A DNA stretch of 64,000 nt from Achatina immaculata (GCA_009760885.1 CM019692.1:50962355-51026354), one strand, 5' to 3'. Shown: positions 21,474 to 33,480, counted from the stretch's first letter. Numbers and translations are program-made. The notes: a model not told the origin generated them from the sequence alone.

Positions 21474-23214
21474 CAAACCAGTAGCTCCCAAATCTTTTTC
21501 AGGCTGCTGCCTCTGCTCTAAATGAGGGGATGGTACTTCTTACTCTGGGGACCACTTGTTTGGAAGTCCAGCTCTAATTATATGCAGCCATCTTGTCATA
21601 TCAGGCAGCAGGTTCAGTCACATACTACAAGACACACGACCAGAAGCTATCTGATGCTTCTTGTAGCTGTTAATGGCTACACTTTCTGTCACCCCTAAAA
21701 CAAGATGGAAGCCCACTGCAGAGTTTCACAGTCTGGCCTCTAACCCATGGGATGAGGTTTGTGCTCACATCTGATTGTCCTGAGATTCAGCACATGTCAG
21801 GAGATAGAAGAGAAGTGCATCCTTCTAAGACTGACCATTATGAAGCATCAGGAAGCAGGTACTGAAGGTTGAGGCACTAAATGATGAGTTGTAGCCAACA
21901 TAATGACATACTAGACTGTCAGTCACAGTTAATTAAAGACAGTGTAAAATTGAGCTATCATCCGTAACACAGTGTGAGAGAAAAAAATTATGTTATCCAG
22001 TTGTATGTGACCAGGATATGATAGCCCAAGAGAGGAAAATAGAAAAGAACCAACAGTTATCAGCTTTTGGTAATGATCACACAGTCCTCCAGAAGAGATG
22101 CTGTTATGATGTTCAGACGGTGTTCATATTTCTAACCAGCACTCACCGGTTACATATGTACTACATTCTGTTGTAGGAAGTAGCAGGGACTTGAGTATTA
22201 GAAGGGCTACTATGCTAGTCTCTCACAGCAAGGGTGGAAGTCCAGCCAGAAGCACTGCAGTCACCCAGGCTGTAGAAATTGGCACCTAGTTCCTCTTGAA
22301 GCCGGGGAAGTAAACATATTCAGGCACAATGATGACCACATCAACCTCCAGCGTGCTGACCGGTCAAGGACAATATTGACACCATATCTCCTGGGTGTTT
22401 GTGTGGAATGACAGAGCAGCCTTCATCTCTTTTTGTCTTAGTAAGTAGTAAAATTTCCAGGGCTTAGTTTTTCTGGCCCACCCAGATATTTTTCTTGTAT
22501 TATTATAAAAATAATTTAACCCCCCCAAAAAAAAGTATATCCATCTTAAAACTGAGTTGTAATGCAAATATAAAACCATTTAATATCTTGAAAGGAAATT
22601 TGGTTTAGGCCAAGGGCTGAGAAACAATTGTAGTCTTGTTTTACTTACTTGTATATTTAAGAGTTGCTTCATTTGAGAGAAAATGGTCAAATTGTTTTTA
22701 CTGTAATCAAACATTTCTATTTTTCTTATTTAGGGCCATCAAACTCCAGTATAAGGCCCTCATGGAGCTGTCATGATCATTGCTCAAGATTGAATGGATT
22801 GCTTCTATGAATGGATAAATATCATAGTCTGTTTCGTAAAAGGTGATTACAATATATCTTCATTAATAGTCATTTGAGGAAATACCTTTTGTGTCATGGT
22901 AGCAACTGTTTCATTATTTAATTTTATTTAGATGTGAATATGGAGGATGAAGGTGAATATTTACTGTAGTCATTTATGTGATATTTATACATTAACATTT
23001 AAATAGGGATGTTATTCTCTAAAGGCAAAAGTAGTGAAAGCAAATGAATCCTCCCAAAATGGGGCAAGGCATTTTGAAGTTTGATGTTGCCTTGTTTGGT
23101 AGGCGAGGTACAGTATATCTCAGCATAGACTCCACGTTTATCTGCTCCCAGATAAAGGCAAGTGTTTTTGTGGAGAGGGTCATCTTGTGGAGATGCTACA
23201 CTCCTGTTTTCGTT
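21474..23214. other. No gene firmly supported
   Basis: Mostly unassigned sequence. One possible terminal exon (22,734-22,776) is listed separately. Confidence 0.3.
22734..22776 (+). CDS. Possible terminal exon of an unidentified plus-strand gene
   Basis: A good acceptor (TTTTTCTTATTTAG) is followed by a short frame reading AIKLQYKALMELS and a stop. It is too short to assign. No partner exon was found upstream on the plus strand, so this is speculative. Confidence 0.2.
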
Positions 23215-23833
23215 CAGCCACATGATACTTTGTTGCCAGTCCACATAGTGTTTTTTGTTCAGCCACATGATACTTTGTAGTAAGTCACATAGTGTTTTTG
23301 TTCAGCCACATGATACTTTGTTGGCAGTCCACATAGTGTTTTCGCTCGGCCACATGATACTTCGTTGCCAGTCCACATAGTGTTTTTGTTCAGCCACATG
23401 ATACTTTGTAGCCAGTCCACATAGTGTTTTTGTTCAGCCACATGATACTTTGTTGCCAGTCCACATAGTGCTTTTGTTCAGCCACATGATACTTTGTTGC
23501 CAGTCCATATAGTGTTTTTGTTCAGCTACATGATACTTTGTTGCTAGTCCACATAGTGCTTTTGTTCAGCCACATGATACTTTGTTGCCAGTCCACATAG
23601 TGTTTTTGTTCAGCCACATGATACTTTGTAGCCAGTTCACATAGTGTTTTTGTTCAGCCACATGATACTTTGTAGCCCAGTCCACATAGTGCTTTTGTTC
23701 TGCCACATGATACTTTGTAGCCAGTCCACATAGTGTTTTTGTTCAGCCACATGATACTTTGTTGGCAGTCCACATAGTGTTTTTGTTCAGCCACATGATA
23801 CTTTGTTGGCAGTCCACATAGTGTTTTTGTTCT
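23210..23833. repeat. 44-bp minisatellite, about 14 copies
   Basis: The unit contains CACATAGTGTTTTTGTTCAG followed by CCACATGATACTTTGTTGCC. Copies vary at a few positions (TTGCCAG, TAGCCAG, TTGGCAG). Confidence 0.95.
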
Positions 23834-23869
23834 CTGTACAAGCACAAGCATTAGTTTAGATTTGTTATG

Positions 23870-24325
23870 CCTACTTCCTGTTGTCAGTGTGTTAGTCCAT
23901 AGTCTGGCACCTACTAACAAGCTTCCTATTGTCAGCGTGTTAGTCCATAGTCTGTTGCCTATTAACAAGCTTCCTATTATCAGTGTGTTAGTCCATAGTC
24001 TTGTGCCTACTAACAAGCTTCCTATTATCAGTGTGTTAGTCTGGTGCCTACTAACAAGCTTACTATTATCAGTGTGTTAGTCCATAGTCTGGTGCCTACT
24101 AACAAGCTTACTATTATCAGTGTGTTAGTCCATAGTCTGGCACCTACTAACAAGCTTCCTATTGTCAGCGTGTTAGTCCATAGTCTGTTGCCTATTAACA
24201 AGCTTCCTATTATCAGTGTGTTAGTCCATAGTCTTGTGCCTACTAACAAGCTTCCTATTATCAGTGTGTTAGTCTGGTGCCTACTAACAAGCTTCCTATT
24301 ATCAGTGTGTTAGTCCATAGTCTGG
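23870..24325. repeat. 48-bp minisatellite with 233-bp higher-order repeat
   Basis: The unit contains CCTACTAACAAGCTTCCTAT. A block of several variant units starting at 23,904 is repeated in the same order starting at 24,137 (period 233 bp), including a shortened unit that lacks 'CCATAGT'. Confidence 0.9.
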
Positions 24326-24370
24326 GAGCAAAGAATGATAGTATAATTATCAAAGCCATCCTGCCATACC

Positions 24371-24381
24371 CACATAATGAT
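24371..24381. repeat. Left target-site duplication of RTE-B
   Basis: CACATAATGAT, identical to 27,678-27,688. Part of it resembles the ATGATG tail, so its length could be slightly overstated. Confidence 0.7.
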
Positions 24382-24389
24382 GATCATCA

Positions 24390-26434
24390 TCATCGTGTGC
24401 CGTGACGACTGCCGTTGGCTATTATGCTTCTCCAGAGTACCCGATCCTTCATGCAGGCCATTAGTTCAGTTGGTGATCTCCTCTCACACCATCCCGTCAG
24501 ACTGTCCAGTATCATTTCTCTTGGTCTTCCTTTTGATCTTCTTCCTTCTATTTTTCCTGTTGTTATAATATTTTCAGTGCCCCCTCTTCTCATTGCATGT
24601 CCTGTGAAAGTACATTGTCTCTCTCTTATCTTTTTGACAAGGTTTTTTGTCTCTCCAGCTCTTCTCATACATTCTTCATTAGTTATTTTTGCTGTCCAGG
24701 GGATTCGCAACATTCTTCTAATAAACCACATTTCTGCTGCTTCCAGTAATTTTTGTGCAGACTTGCCTATTGTCCATGATTCACTTCCATATAACAAGAT
24801 AGGTTCAATATAGCATTTTAGGACTCGTTTTCTAACATTCATTGATAAAGATGTGTTAGCTGATATGTTTCTCATTCTCTGAAATGCAGTCTTTGCTTGG
24901 CCTATTCTGTTCCTAATTTCTGTTCTGCATTTCCCATCTGAAGTTATTACTGCTCCAAGGTATTTGAATTTCTGCACCTGCTTTAGAATAGTTCCGTTTA
25001 ATTTTATACTGCATGCTGGTGGATTCTGTTTCTTAGATATAACCATAGTCTCTGTCTTTTTGATGTTCAAAGTAAGGCCTTTCTGTTCACTTTCTTTGGC
25101 GACTTTATCCAAGAGATTTTGCAGGTCTTGTTGGTTCTCAGCTATCAGTACTGTGTCGTCAGCATACCGAAGGTTGTTAATATTGTATCCTCCAATTTTT
25201 ATGCCTGGTTCTGTGATGATTGTTCTTAGAATATTCTCGCTATACAGAGAAAAAAGGTCTGGAGATAGTACACATCCTTGTCGCACCCCTTGTTTTATAG
25301 GTTGATATTTTCCAGTGCTGTTTTCAACTCGAACTGCTGCTTCTTGCTGCCAGTATAGATGTTTTACAATCCTCAGGTCTTTGCCGTCTATATTGATGTC
25401 TTCAGGCATTTTAATAATTTCATTATGTTTCACCTTGTCAAATGCCTTGGTGTAATCAATGAAGCATAAGTAGAGATCTTTCTGTACTTCTAAAGCTCTT
25501 TCTGTTAGTGTTCGTAAAGCATAAATGGCATTGTGTGTTCCCTTTCCTTCAGCAAATCTAAATTGTTCATCTGCTGTTTCCATTTTTATCTTTTTCCTTG
25601 TTCTTCTCATAATTATTCTCAGAAGTAGCTTCGTTATGTGACATGAGAGGCTGATAGTCCGATGGTCGTCACATTCCTTTGCACCTGGTTTCTTTGGTAG
25701 TACTATAAACGTGGATTTAATCAGGTCACTGGGAATATAACCACTGTTGTAAATGTCATTCAGTAACTTGGTTATTATTTTTATTCCTGTCTCCTCTAGT
25801 GCCTCTATTTCTTCTATTGTTATATTATCAGGCCCAGTCGCTTTTCCTTTCTTCATGTGTTTGATGGCATCTATGATTTCATCTTCAAGTATTGGTGGTC
25901 CCTCACAGTTTTCAGTATCTGGTGTTAATTCTGGTCTTTCTCCTCCATATAGCTCACCAATATACTCTGTCCACATGTCCACAATGTCTTCTTTTCCCAT
26001 TAACATTTTACCTTCTTTCGATTTCAGGCATCCTGTGGTATATTTTGTTTTCCTACCTGTGAGTTCATTAATTCGTTTATGCATATTTTTGCTGTCTTTA
26101 ATATGAGAGTCCTCTATCTGTCTGCACTGCTCATTTAACCACACTTCTTTTGCTTCTCTGCATTTGCATCTTATTTCTTTATTTATCTTGCTATATTTTT
26201 CCTCGTTATTTTTACTCCTCCTCCTCTTGTCCATCAGTCCTAAGATGTCGTCTGTCATCCATTTATTTTTAGGGGCTTCTTTTTTTGGTGGTATTATCTC
26301 CTTAACAGTTTGGTGGATAGAATCTCTTAACATTTCCCATTGTTCATCTATACTATTTATCTTTGCTATTGCATTGTATCTATTTGTTATAATAACTTTG
26401 TATTGTTCTCGCAGTTCTTGGTCATTTTTTTATG
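24390..26434 (-). CDS. RTE-B reverse transcriptase domain (open, 5' part of ORF inverted away)
   Basis: An uninterrupted ~680-codon frame with no internal stop. Landmarks are [42 protein letters not shown], motif [33 protein letters not shown], the catalytic YADD box ([11 protein letters not shown]), [21 protein letters not shown] and a basic tail [10 protein letters not shown]. All catalytic residues are present. The family reads DEQAGFR at motif 1 and this copy has DEQFRFAE, a small change. The real start lay in the endonuclease half, now inverted, so the frame has no natural promoter or start here. The first in-frame ATG is at 26,333. It resembles BovB-type RTE proteins. Confidence 0.9.
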
Positions 26435-26440
26435 GGTAAA

Positions 26441-26795
26441 TCTGGGGCAACCATCCCCAACCCAGTGTGTCACAGGTGGCGGATGGTGAAAGTCCTCCAG
26501 ATATGGAGGATCCCTGTGAATAAGGAGTTGTCCAAATAAGCAGACGCGGACCAACTGGCGGTAGACTCAGAGAGCGAGGTGGGGTAGTAGGTGGCTCTAC
26601 TATTCCTATAAAGTGCCTCAGGTGCTCAGTGAAGGGAATACCAGGCGGGTCAGAGGCGCCTTAAAACCTCTCGCTCCCGCTGCCTTGCGGGTGGGACATG
26701 GAGTCCAAAGGCTAGCGGAGAGTCCATACACAAACCGATAGAAGGCAACGGGAAACCACTGTTGTAGCTCCCAAGAACAGAATAATCGATTCATC
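26441..26795 (+). other. RTE-B 5' UTR (inverted segment)
   Basis: GC-richer sequence between the inversion junction and the endonuclease start. It contains GGAGGATCCCTGTGAATAAG and CTCGCTCCCGCTGCCTTGCG and has no coding content of its own. Its presence suggests that the original insertion was close to full length. Confidence 0.6.
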
Positions 26796-27677
26796 ATGAA
26801 CGACGTTAATGGATGTTCCTCTGGAACAGCCTCGTCCGGTAGGGCAGCTCACGAGCCACAGGTGAGGCCAGATCGTCATCAAGCTACTGGTGGCAAAACT
26901 AACAAGTTCAAAATAGCAACATGGAATGTTAGAACTTTATTCCAGGCTGGAAAATTAGAAAATGTAAAGATGGAAATGGAAAGGATGAAGATCAACATAT
27001 TAGGAATGAGTGAAGTTAGATGGACAGGTGCAGGGAAGATAAACTCAGATAAATATACAATAATATATTCAGGAAGTGAGAAACATGAACGAGGAGTAGG
27101 AATTATATTTGATGAACAAACGGCAAGGACAACTGTAGGATATTTGAACATCTCGGACCGAGTCCTGCTAGCCCAACTGAAAGGACAACCAATAAACATA
27201 AATATTATACAAGTGTACGCTCCAACATCTGAAAGCTCTGAAGAAGATGTACAGCTATTTTATAATGACATAGAGACAGCACTAAAACACACAAAGTCAC
27301 ATGAAGTTACCATAGTCATGGGAGATTTTAATGCCAAAGTTGGTAAAGGAAGAACTTCAGACATCGTTGGTGACTATGGACTGGGGGAGAGGAATGACAG
27401 AGGTCATAAATTAATTGAATGGGCAAGAATACACAGGTTGTAGGAAACACCTGGTTTAAACAACATCCTCGAAGACTGGCAACGTGGTGCAGCCCAGACA
27501 AAAAGACTTTTAACCAGATAGACTACATATTAATCAACAAACGATTCCGCAATGCATTACTGACAACAAAAACCATGCCAGGAGCTGACTGCAATAGTGA
27601 CCATGATCCACTTTGTGGAAAAGTTAGAATAATACTAAAGAAAGCAGGCAGAAAAGTGAGAAACATCAAACTGAATA
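26796..27677 (+). pseudogene. RTE-B endonuclease domain (frameshifted)
   Basis: An EEP-type endonuclease: IATWNVRTLFQAGK (about residue 40), GMSEVRWTGAGK, QVYAPTSESSEED and GDFNAKVGKGR. The frame then breaks near 27,425, and the remainder is read in another frame: VVGNTWFKQHPRRLATW, the FNQIDYIL segment and CNSDHDP, which contains the terminal SDH motif. The ATG at 26,796 follows the 5' UTR. The domain would complete the RT frame at 24,390-26,434 if the element were not inverted. Confidence 0.85.
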
Positions 27678-27688
27678 CACATAATGAT
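27678..27688. repeat. Right target-site duplication of RTE-B
   Basis: CACATAATGAT, matching 24,371-24,381 and directly adjoining the end of the inverted 5' half. Confidence 0.7.
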
Positions 27689-28620
27689 ACTGGTAATAAA
27701 CTGATGTTCTTTTCTCAGCTCGTCTCACAGAGTATGGCTCATCATGGTATCTGTGGTAATGAAGTATGGCCAGAAGCTTGTTCTGTGGGTCCACTCTCAA
27801 GTCTTCATTTCTCAGTTGATGTGATGCCCATGTATCATCATCATGTTGGATGCATGGAACAGCAGTTCACAGCTCAAGGGAGATCATCAAGAATAAAACT
27901 CTTAATGTACCAGACCATGAATGAACTCACTATATCCATAACTTTACTCACATATTTTCACATTTTAAAAATATACTGAGGTTATAAAACTCAGTTACAT
28001 TTTAGGTTATAACATTTTAATGAGTAAAAAAGAACTGACATTTATATATTAAAAGTCAGTCCTGATTCTGGTTATTTATTGCCGTAACGTGAATCTAGGC
28101 TTTTACTTTGCGCCGTGTAACTGCATGCCTGTTAAGTTCCATTCCCCAAGTCGTGAATGCTGGATCAGAGTAATCTCTGCGGGCTGGATCTTGTTGTATG
28201 CTTTAACCCTTTTCTATCCTTTGTCAAAGTTTTCAAAGAAAGGTGACTTGTTTCAGAAGTATATTGTATATAGGAGAAAAAGAGATTGCACAGGCTAGTT
28301 GTTAATTCAGGTGAAAAATCATCATGTATACATTTTATATATCATCCTCTTCATCAAAAGTCAGCTGCAGTTCAACTTGGTCTGTCTCTTGTTTCCACAA
28401 TGCACCCAGCCAAGCCACATCCAGTGCATTTCTTTATGTTGCCCACTCTTCTGTATCTTTGTTTTCTTCTTTTTTTTTTAACCTTCAAATTTGTCCACAG
28501 GTATGGTTGTATGTATTGTATTTTTCTTAATAAATTTCACATACCAGTTAAAATATAAGGAATATGAAAAAAAATATCATGTAGTTGAAGCAAAACTGGC
28601 AAATTCTGTAGGCAAGTTGA
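27689..28620. other. No gene supported
   Basis: AT-rich. Overlapping short frames at 28,286-28,558 show no domain. Confidence 0.35.
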
Positions 28621-28687
28621 GTTTTTAATGGGATTTAGTAAGCCTCTTAATGGGATTTAGTAAACCTCTTAATGGGATTTAGTAATT
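28621..28687. repeat. 22-bp tandem repeat, three copies
   Basis: TCTTAATGGGATTTAGTAA-type unit repeated three times. Confidence 0.9.
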
Positions 28688-29064
28688 TAAACCAGTTATG
28701 GTAACTGACAACTTCCAAAAGTTTATCATTTTTTTAATCCATATTTTACTGGTAATTGCCAGTTAACATAATCAGTGATTCATTATTTAAAAGTTGATGG
28801 GAAATGTTTAAACTTTGTTAGAACATCGATGTGCACGTGCATATGTAGATGTGGATGATGATGTAGTTTCACAAACGATAGTCAGGGCAATGTAAACATG
28901 AAACAAGAAAAGAGTAAAACAAGTCAAACAATCCAGTGTATCTGTCTCTGGAAGGAAGTTTGTTACTTCTACAGTAACCAGAAAGAGAAGTCCGCTCTCA
29001 GGCTGTTATTGTTTAGTGCCTACAGGTTCTATAGGCATCTGATTATGCCAGATTAGAAGGCAAA

Positions 29065-29259
29065 TCATTTTAGGTAGCAATGTAGACACTCAGTATTCTC
29101 TAATACTTTGTAGTCTTTCACATGATGTCTTCTAGAAGATGTTGTAGTTTTGTTATTAGCAAATATATCAAAAGGTGCATCCTTCTGTGAAAGCTTCGTG
29201 TGAGAAGGAGCATGCAGAGTGGAGTCATTGATTGCGGTGTTAGTGGTGAAGAAGAAAAG
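29065..29259 (-). CDS. Candidate terminal exon of an unidentified minus-strand gene
   Basis: A strong acceptor (TTTCTTTTTGTGATTCAG) opens a 64-codon frame that ends in a stop. The composition is hydrophilic and protein-like, with segments such as NDSTLHAPSHTKLSQ and SSRRHHVKDYKVLENTE. I recognise no domain. No companion exon was identified nearby, and it lies downstream of the exon at 34.3 kb on the same strand. It could be a real terminal exon or a chance frame. Confidence 0.3.
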   Translation of the reverse strand, partial: LFFFTTNTAINDSTLHAPSHTKLSQKDAPFDIFANNKTTTSSRRHHVKDYKVLENTECLHCYLK

Positions 29260-29944
29260 CTGAATCACAAAAAGAAATGAAGAAAGCACATAACCAGGTG
29301 AAGCGTATGAGCTGAAAAACTGTCATAGATTCATGATGCATTATGTCTATGATTGAAATGTTATACAGAGTAACAGTAAAGTTCTTCCTAGATTAAGAAA
29401 AATCATATCTTAAAAACTATGCTAGATAAAAACTTGAACATTGTGGCATTACAGACTACAGTAGATAGAAACTTTAACATTGTGGCATTACATAGGCCAG
29501 TGATGGTACTAGCATTTTTTTTAACCCAGTAGACTTGTACCTGTCTTTCACCTTGTATAAAGCACTTTCTGAAATACTGGTTTTGTCAATACAGCAATTA
29601 GTACCTTATACATTTGTAAATGTAAAATTAAAGACTCTTTACAAACATCAGCAGGAATTAAAGTTAGCATGAAGTTTTTCTTACCTTACCTGCTAAGATA
29701 CTTAGTATTTACAAAAAGCTGACGTGCTGTATAAAAGTGAGAACTGGTTGGTTCTCCTGTATACAAACCGAGCATCATCGTCTTACTGGCCTGATTATCT
29801 TCCATCTGATTTCACAGGTTGTTTATTTATTAGGTTTTTTGGTCATTTAAACCAGTTATGGTAACTGACAGCTTCCAGAAGTGTCTCTTTTTTTTATTGG
29901 TATTTTACTGGTAATTTGCCAGTTAACACAATCAGTGATTCTTA

Positions 29945-30232
29945 TTTATATATATATATCTTACATCCTTCCCATGCCGTAAACGTCACATAGGGCTCGC
30001 ATAGTTGTTTGCCAAGTTTTCCTGTTTTTGGCAGATTTTTCAACTTCATTAAGGGATGTTATGTCCACTAAACTGACTTCTCTTAACAGTGTCCTCTTTA
30101 GAGTTTCATGTGGTTGACCTCTTTCTCTTTGGCCTGTTCCACTTGATAGCTTGTTTGGGGATTCACTGACTGTTTCTCCTCATCACTATGTCCATCTTCT
30201 TTTTCTGATCACCCATGAGACAGGTTGTTTGC
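29945..30232 (-). mobile_element. RTE-A 3' fragment, decayed
   Basis: The minus strand carries the family 3' end (CGTTTACGGCATGGGAAGGAT, then TATATATA) and the RT C-terminal region with several substitutions and small indels. It is 5' truncated near 30,232. Confidence 0.8.
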
Positions 30233-30253
30233 CTGTGAAGGAGAAAGCCCAGT

Positions 30254-30511
30254 GTGATTTGTGGTGTCACAAAACAAATTCACCAGTCACAGTTCAATGA
30301 AGATTCAGAAAAGAGGATTTTACCCGTTGTGACTTTTTGTTTACGGGGGTATACAAAGGACAAAGCGTTGAGTTCACACCAGTTCCTGATCTTGAAGTTT
30401 AAGGCAAGGACAGTGGATGCTTCAGTGACAGTGAATAAAGAGATGTTGGACAACACAGTGGAGCACATGTTGAAGTGCGTGAATAAAGTAAAAAAAAAAA
30501 AAACTTTATGA
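30254..30511 (+). other. Unassigned 85-codon open frame ending at a poly(A) run
   Basis: The frame contains LPVVTFCLRGYTKDKALSS and ends KVKKKKTL over a 13-base A tract preceded by GTGAATAAAGT. The arrangement resembles a processed insert with an AATAAA and A tail, but I recognise no protein and see no target duplication. Confidence 0.2.
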
Positions 30512-31764
30512 GTTGAGATAAAATTTGCAGAAAACCATGTGTCTGTACATAGCATAGTTTTTGTGTAACAAATGTTTGAAATCAGGGAAAGATTTTATGC
30601 TTACCTTGTGATTATGTCTTGTATTGGCATTTTGTGCATTGCCATGCAGCTGAACATAGAGACAGGGTTTCTTTTTTTTTCTAAATAGATAATCAGTCTT
30701 CTGGAATGTTTGAATTTTGCTTTTAATATTCATTTTATTTTGTTATGGTTGATCCACCCCTCCCCATATCAGTGTATTTTGTATAAAATTGTTGTTGTGA
30801 AGTAGGATGAATGGAAGATCTACTTGTGTGTTTTTTATATTGTAGTCATTTTTGCCAGTGATTGTGCTGATATTTTTGGAAATTGGTACAGTTGTACCTG
30901 TCTTTTACCTTATGTGAAATACTTTCTGAAATACCAGTTTTCTCAGTACAATATTCAGTACTTTATACTTTTTTTTTTCAAATCTAAAATTAAACACATG
31001 TGACAAACATCCGCAGGACTTAAATGTTCACGTGAAGCGTTATTCTTATCTTGCTTGGGGCCAGATTTACTCTTGACAAACTGCTTGCATGTTGAACCAA
31101 AGTCAAAAGTGGTTAATTCTCCTCCATGAAAATTCAGCATCATTAGTCTTTTGGCCTGGTTGCTTTTTACTCGATTTTTTATAATATAAACCATTTACGG
31201 TAACCAAAGACCTGCAAACGTTTTAGTTTTTCTCTTTCTTTTTTTTTTTAAATCGGTAATGTACTAATTGCCAGTTAATGCAATCACTGCTTTTGCTATA
31301 AATAAATTTGTCTTAAACAGTTTATAGCAAATCAGATAAGAGGAAGACAAGATATTTTCTGCTGGAAGATTATGGTATTAAGAAAAGGAAGAATATGGGG
31401 GGGGGGGGGGGGGGAGAAGAAAAGAAAGAGGAAAAAAAAAGGATGAGTATAGGCAAAAATAAGGAACATAAATCACTTTAATTACCCATAATGAAATCAT
31501 CTTTTAAAGATGACAATATCTGGATACCTGTTTCAGGGCATTGTTTTGTAAGTGTCATCAGTGAAAGCTTCCAAAACCAGTGGAATCCATTACCATAACA
31601 AGTCCTGCTGATGATTTTATTCTTGGAGGAGATCAATGTCCTTTTCTGGATGGCCTAGCATATGAAACGGAACGCAGAAGAAGAAAGGTTGAAAGTATAC
31701 ATTACTTGTTTCACACGTCATTGTTCGGGGGTTCAAGCTAGGATCAAGCTGCTCCAGCAAGTCC

Positions 31765-33480
31765 TGAAATAAATGTGGTTGTTGTTGTTGTTTGTCCTTT
31801 GTCTTCGATGATGACCACAGCTTCATCTTGGTCTAAATAGGGTGAGGTGAGAGGTGTGTCCATCCGTGACCACCCAGCCCTACATGAGCTTTAAAAGATT
31901 TACCAGACACGGAACATGCATGTCCTGATTCAGTTGCGGGTGCTTGTGCTGCCTTGGTTTTTCGCATTGTGCGTTTGTGCTGGGCAATTTCAGTTCTTGA
32001 GCGCTCTGCTCTCTGGGCACCCAGAGTGGTTATAGCCCTCCATGATGGGCGGACTTGTGCTATGGCCTCCCAAGAGTTTTATCTATCCTAAAAGACTTGA
32101 GTGAGGTTTTGAGTGTATCCTTGTAACGCTTTTTTTGCCCTCCTGCTTTCCGTTTTCTGTTCAATAGTTCCCCATATAGGAGTTGTTTGGGCAGTCGAGT
32201 GTTACTTATTCTGACTAAGTGCCCTGTCCAATGGATTTGCACCTTTTGAAGCATTGTGTAGATGCTTGGAATATTAGCTCTTGTGAGGACTTCAGTATCA
32301 GGAATCAGTTGCTGCCATTTGATGTTCAGTATTTTCCTGAGATAGTTTAGATGGAAGTGATTTAGTTGTCTTGCATGCCTACTGTAGACTGTCCATGTTT
32401 CGGCTGCCTACATTAGAGTGGTCAAAACGACGGCTTTATAGACCTTTAACTTGGTGGCTGCATACATTAGGTGGTCAGAACGACAGCTTTATAGACTTTT
32501 AACTTGGTGGCTGCATACATTAGTGTGGTCAGAACGACAGCTTTGTAGATCTTTAACTTGGTGGCTGCATACATTAGTGTGGTCAGAACAACAGCTTTAT
32601 AGACCTTTAACTTGGTGGCTGCATACATTAGTGTGGACAGAACGACAGCTTTATAGACCTTTAACTTGGAGGTAACACCGAGTCCTCTTCTTTCCCATGC
32701 ACCTCGTAGTCTCCCAAATGCTGCGCTGGCTTTAACTGTTCTCTTGCTGATTTCAGCATCAAGACTGACTGCCCTAGAAGGGTACTGCCAAGATAAGTGA
32801 AATTTTCTACGGATTTTAGCTTTTGTCCCTTTATCACGATTTCCAGGTCAGTATATTCTTCGTTGGGGGCAGGTTGATATACGACTTCTGTTTTTCTAAT
32901 GTTGATTGTAAGGCCAAAGTTGTCACATGCCGCCGAGAAGTTATGAGTAATAGTTTGCATGTTAGATATTGAGTTAGCATTTAGTGCACAATCATCGGCA
33001 AACAGAAATTCTTTGATTTTCACATTCCTAACTTTTGAGTTGGCTTTTAATCGCCGTAAATTGAAGAGCTTTCCATCTGTTCTATACTTTAATGAAATAC
33101 AGTTTTCGTTAGAGCTTCCGGAAGTGTCCATGAGCATGGCTGAGAACACCATGCTGAAGAGTGTGGGTGCAGGGACACATCCCTGCTTTATCCCACAGGC
33201 AATGGGAAAGGATTCAGAGACCTCACCATCATCAAGAACACACATCTTCATGCCTTCATGAAATTGACAAACTATTTCTGTGAACCTGGCCGGGCATCCA
33301 AATTTTGCCATTATGAGCCAAAGACAGTCCCTGTTGACTGTACCGAAGGCTTTGGTTAAGTCTACAAAAACGGTTAATAGGTCAGTGTGCTGCTTCTGGC
33401 ATCTTGCCTGTAGTTAACGGATAGCAAAGATCATGTCAACTGTTCCTCTTCCTGCTTGAAAACCGCACTGACTCTTGGGA
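31765..33480 (-). mobile_element. LINE-E fragment (RT to C-terminal zinc-finger-like end)
   Basis: Minus-strand frames give an RT with FGCPARFTEIVCQFHEGM, GIKQGCVPAPTLFSMVF, the catalytic box FLFADDCALNA, TINIRKTEVVYQPAP and NFTYLGSTLL. After a tandemly repeated segment come HWTGHLVRISNTRLPKQLLY and a degraded Cys/His end (GHACSVSGKSFKAHVG). The 3' end carries CAACAACAACAAC simple sequence at about 31,775. Several frameshifts make it a pseudogene. The family differs from RTE-A, B and C. The upstream end is near 33,480. Confidence 0.75.
32405..32672. repeat. 54-bp in-frame tandem repeat inside LINE-E
   Basis: Five copies of a 54-bp unit (18 codons, reading KVYKAVVLTTLMYAATKL on the minus strand) replace what is normally a single conserved segment before the 'LLYGxE.W' motif. 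One unit has lost a base. Confidence 0.9.

Larger units (their letters stand above)
24382..27677 (-). mobile_element. RTE-B non-LTR retrotransposon with inverted 5' half (twin priming)
   Basis: The 3' half (24,382 to about 26,435) lies on the minus strand: RT domain, then a GATGATGATGATCATCATT tail. The 5' half (about 26,441-27,677) lies on the plus strand: 5' UTR, then endonuclease. The plus half ends (KVRNIKLNT) almost exactly where the minus half begins ([10 protein letters not shown]), so together they make one element with no overlap. An 11-bp duplication flanks the whole. This is the known product of twin priming in LINE insertion. Confidence 0.85.
28690..31310. repeat. Diverged triplicated segment
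   Basis: A word set (AAACCAGTTATGGTAACTGA, then TTACTGGTAATTGCCAGTTA) occurs at 28,690-28,790, 29,845-29,945 and, more diverged, 31,190-31,300. The second and third occurrences are preceded by about 350 bp of further similarity (29,500-29,945 and 30,870-31,310, spacing about 1.36 kb). This is either an old tandem duplication or a dispersed repeat. Confidence 0.55.

Noticed and set aside
23210..24325. CRISPR-like arrays
   Set aside because: The units are contiguous tandem repeats with no unique spacers, in a eukaryotic genome.
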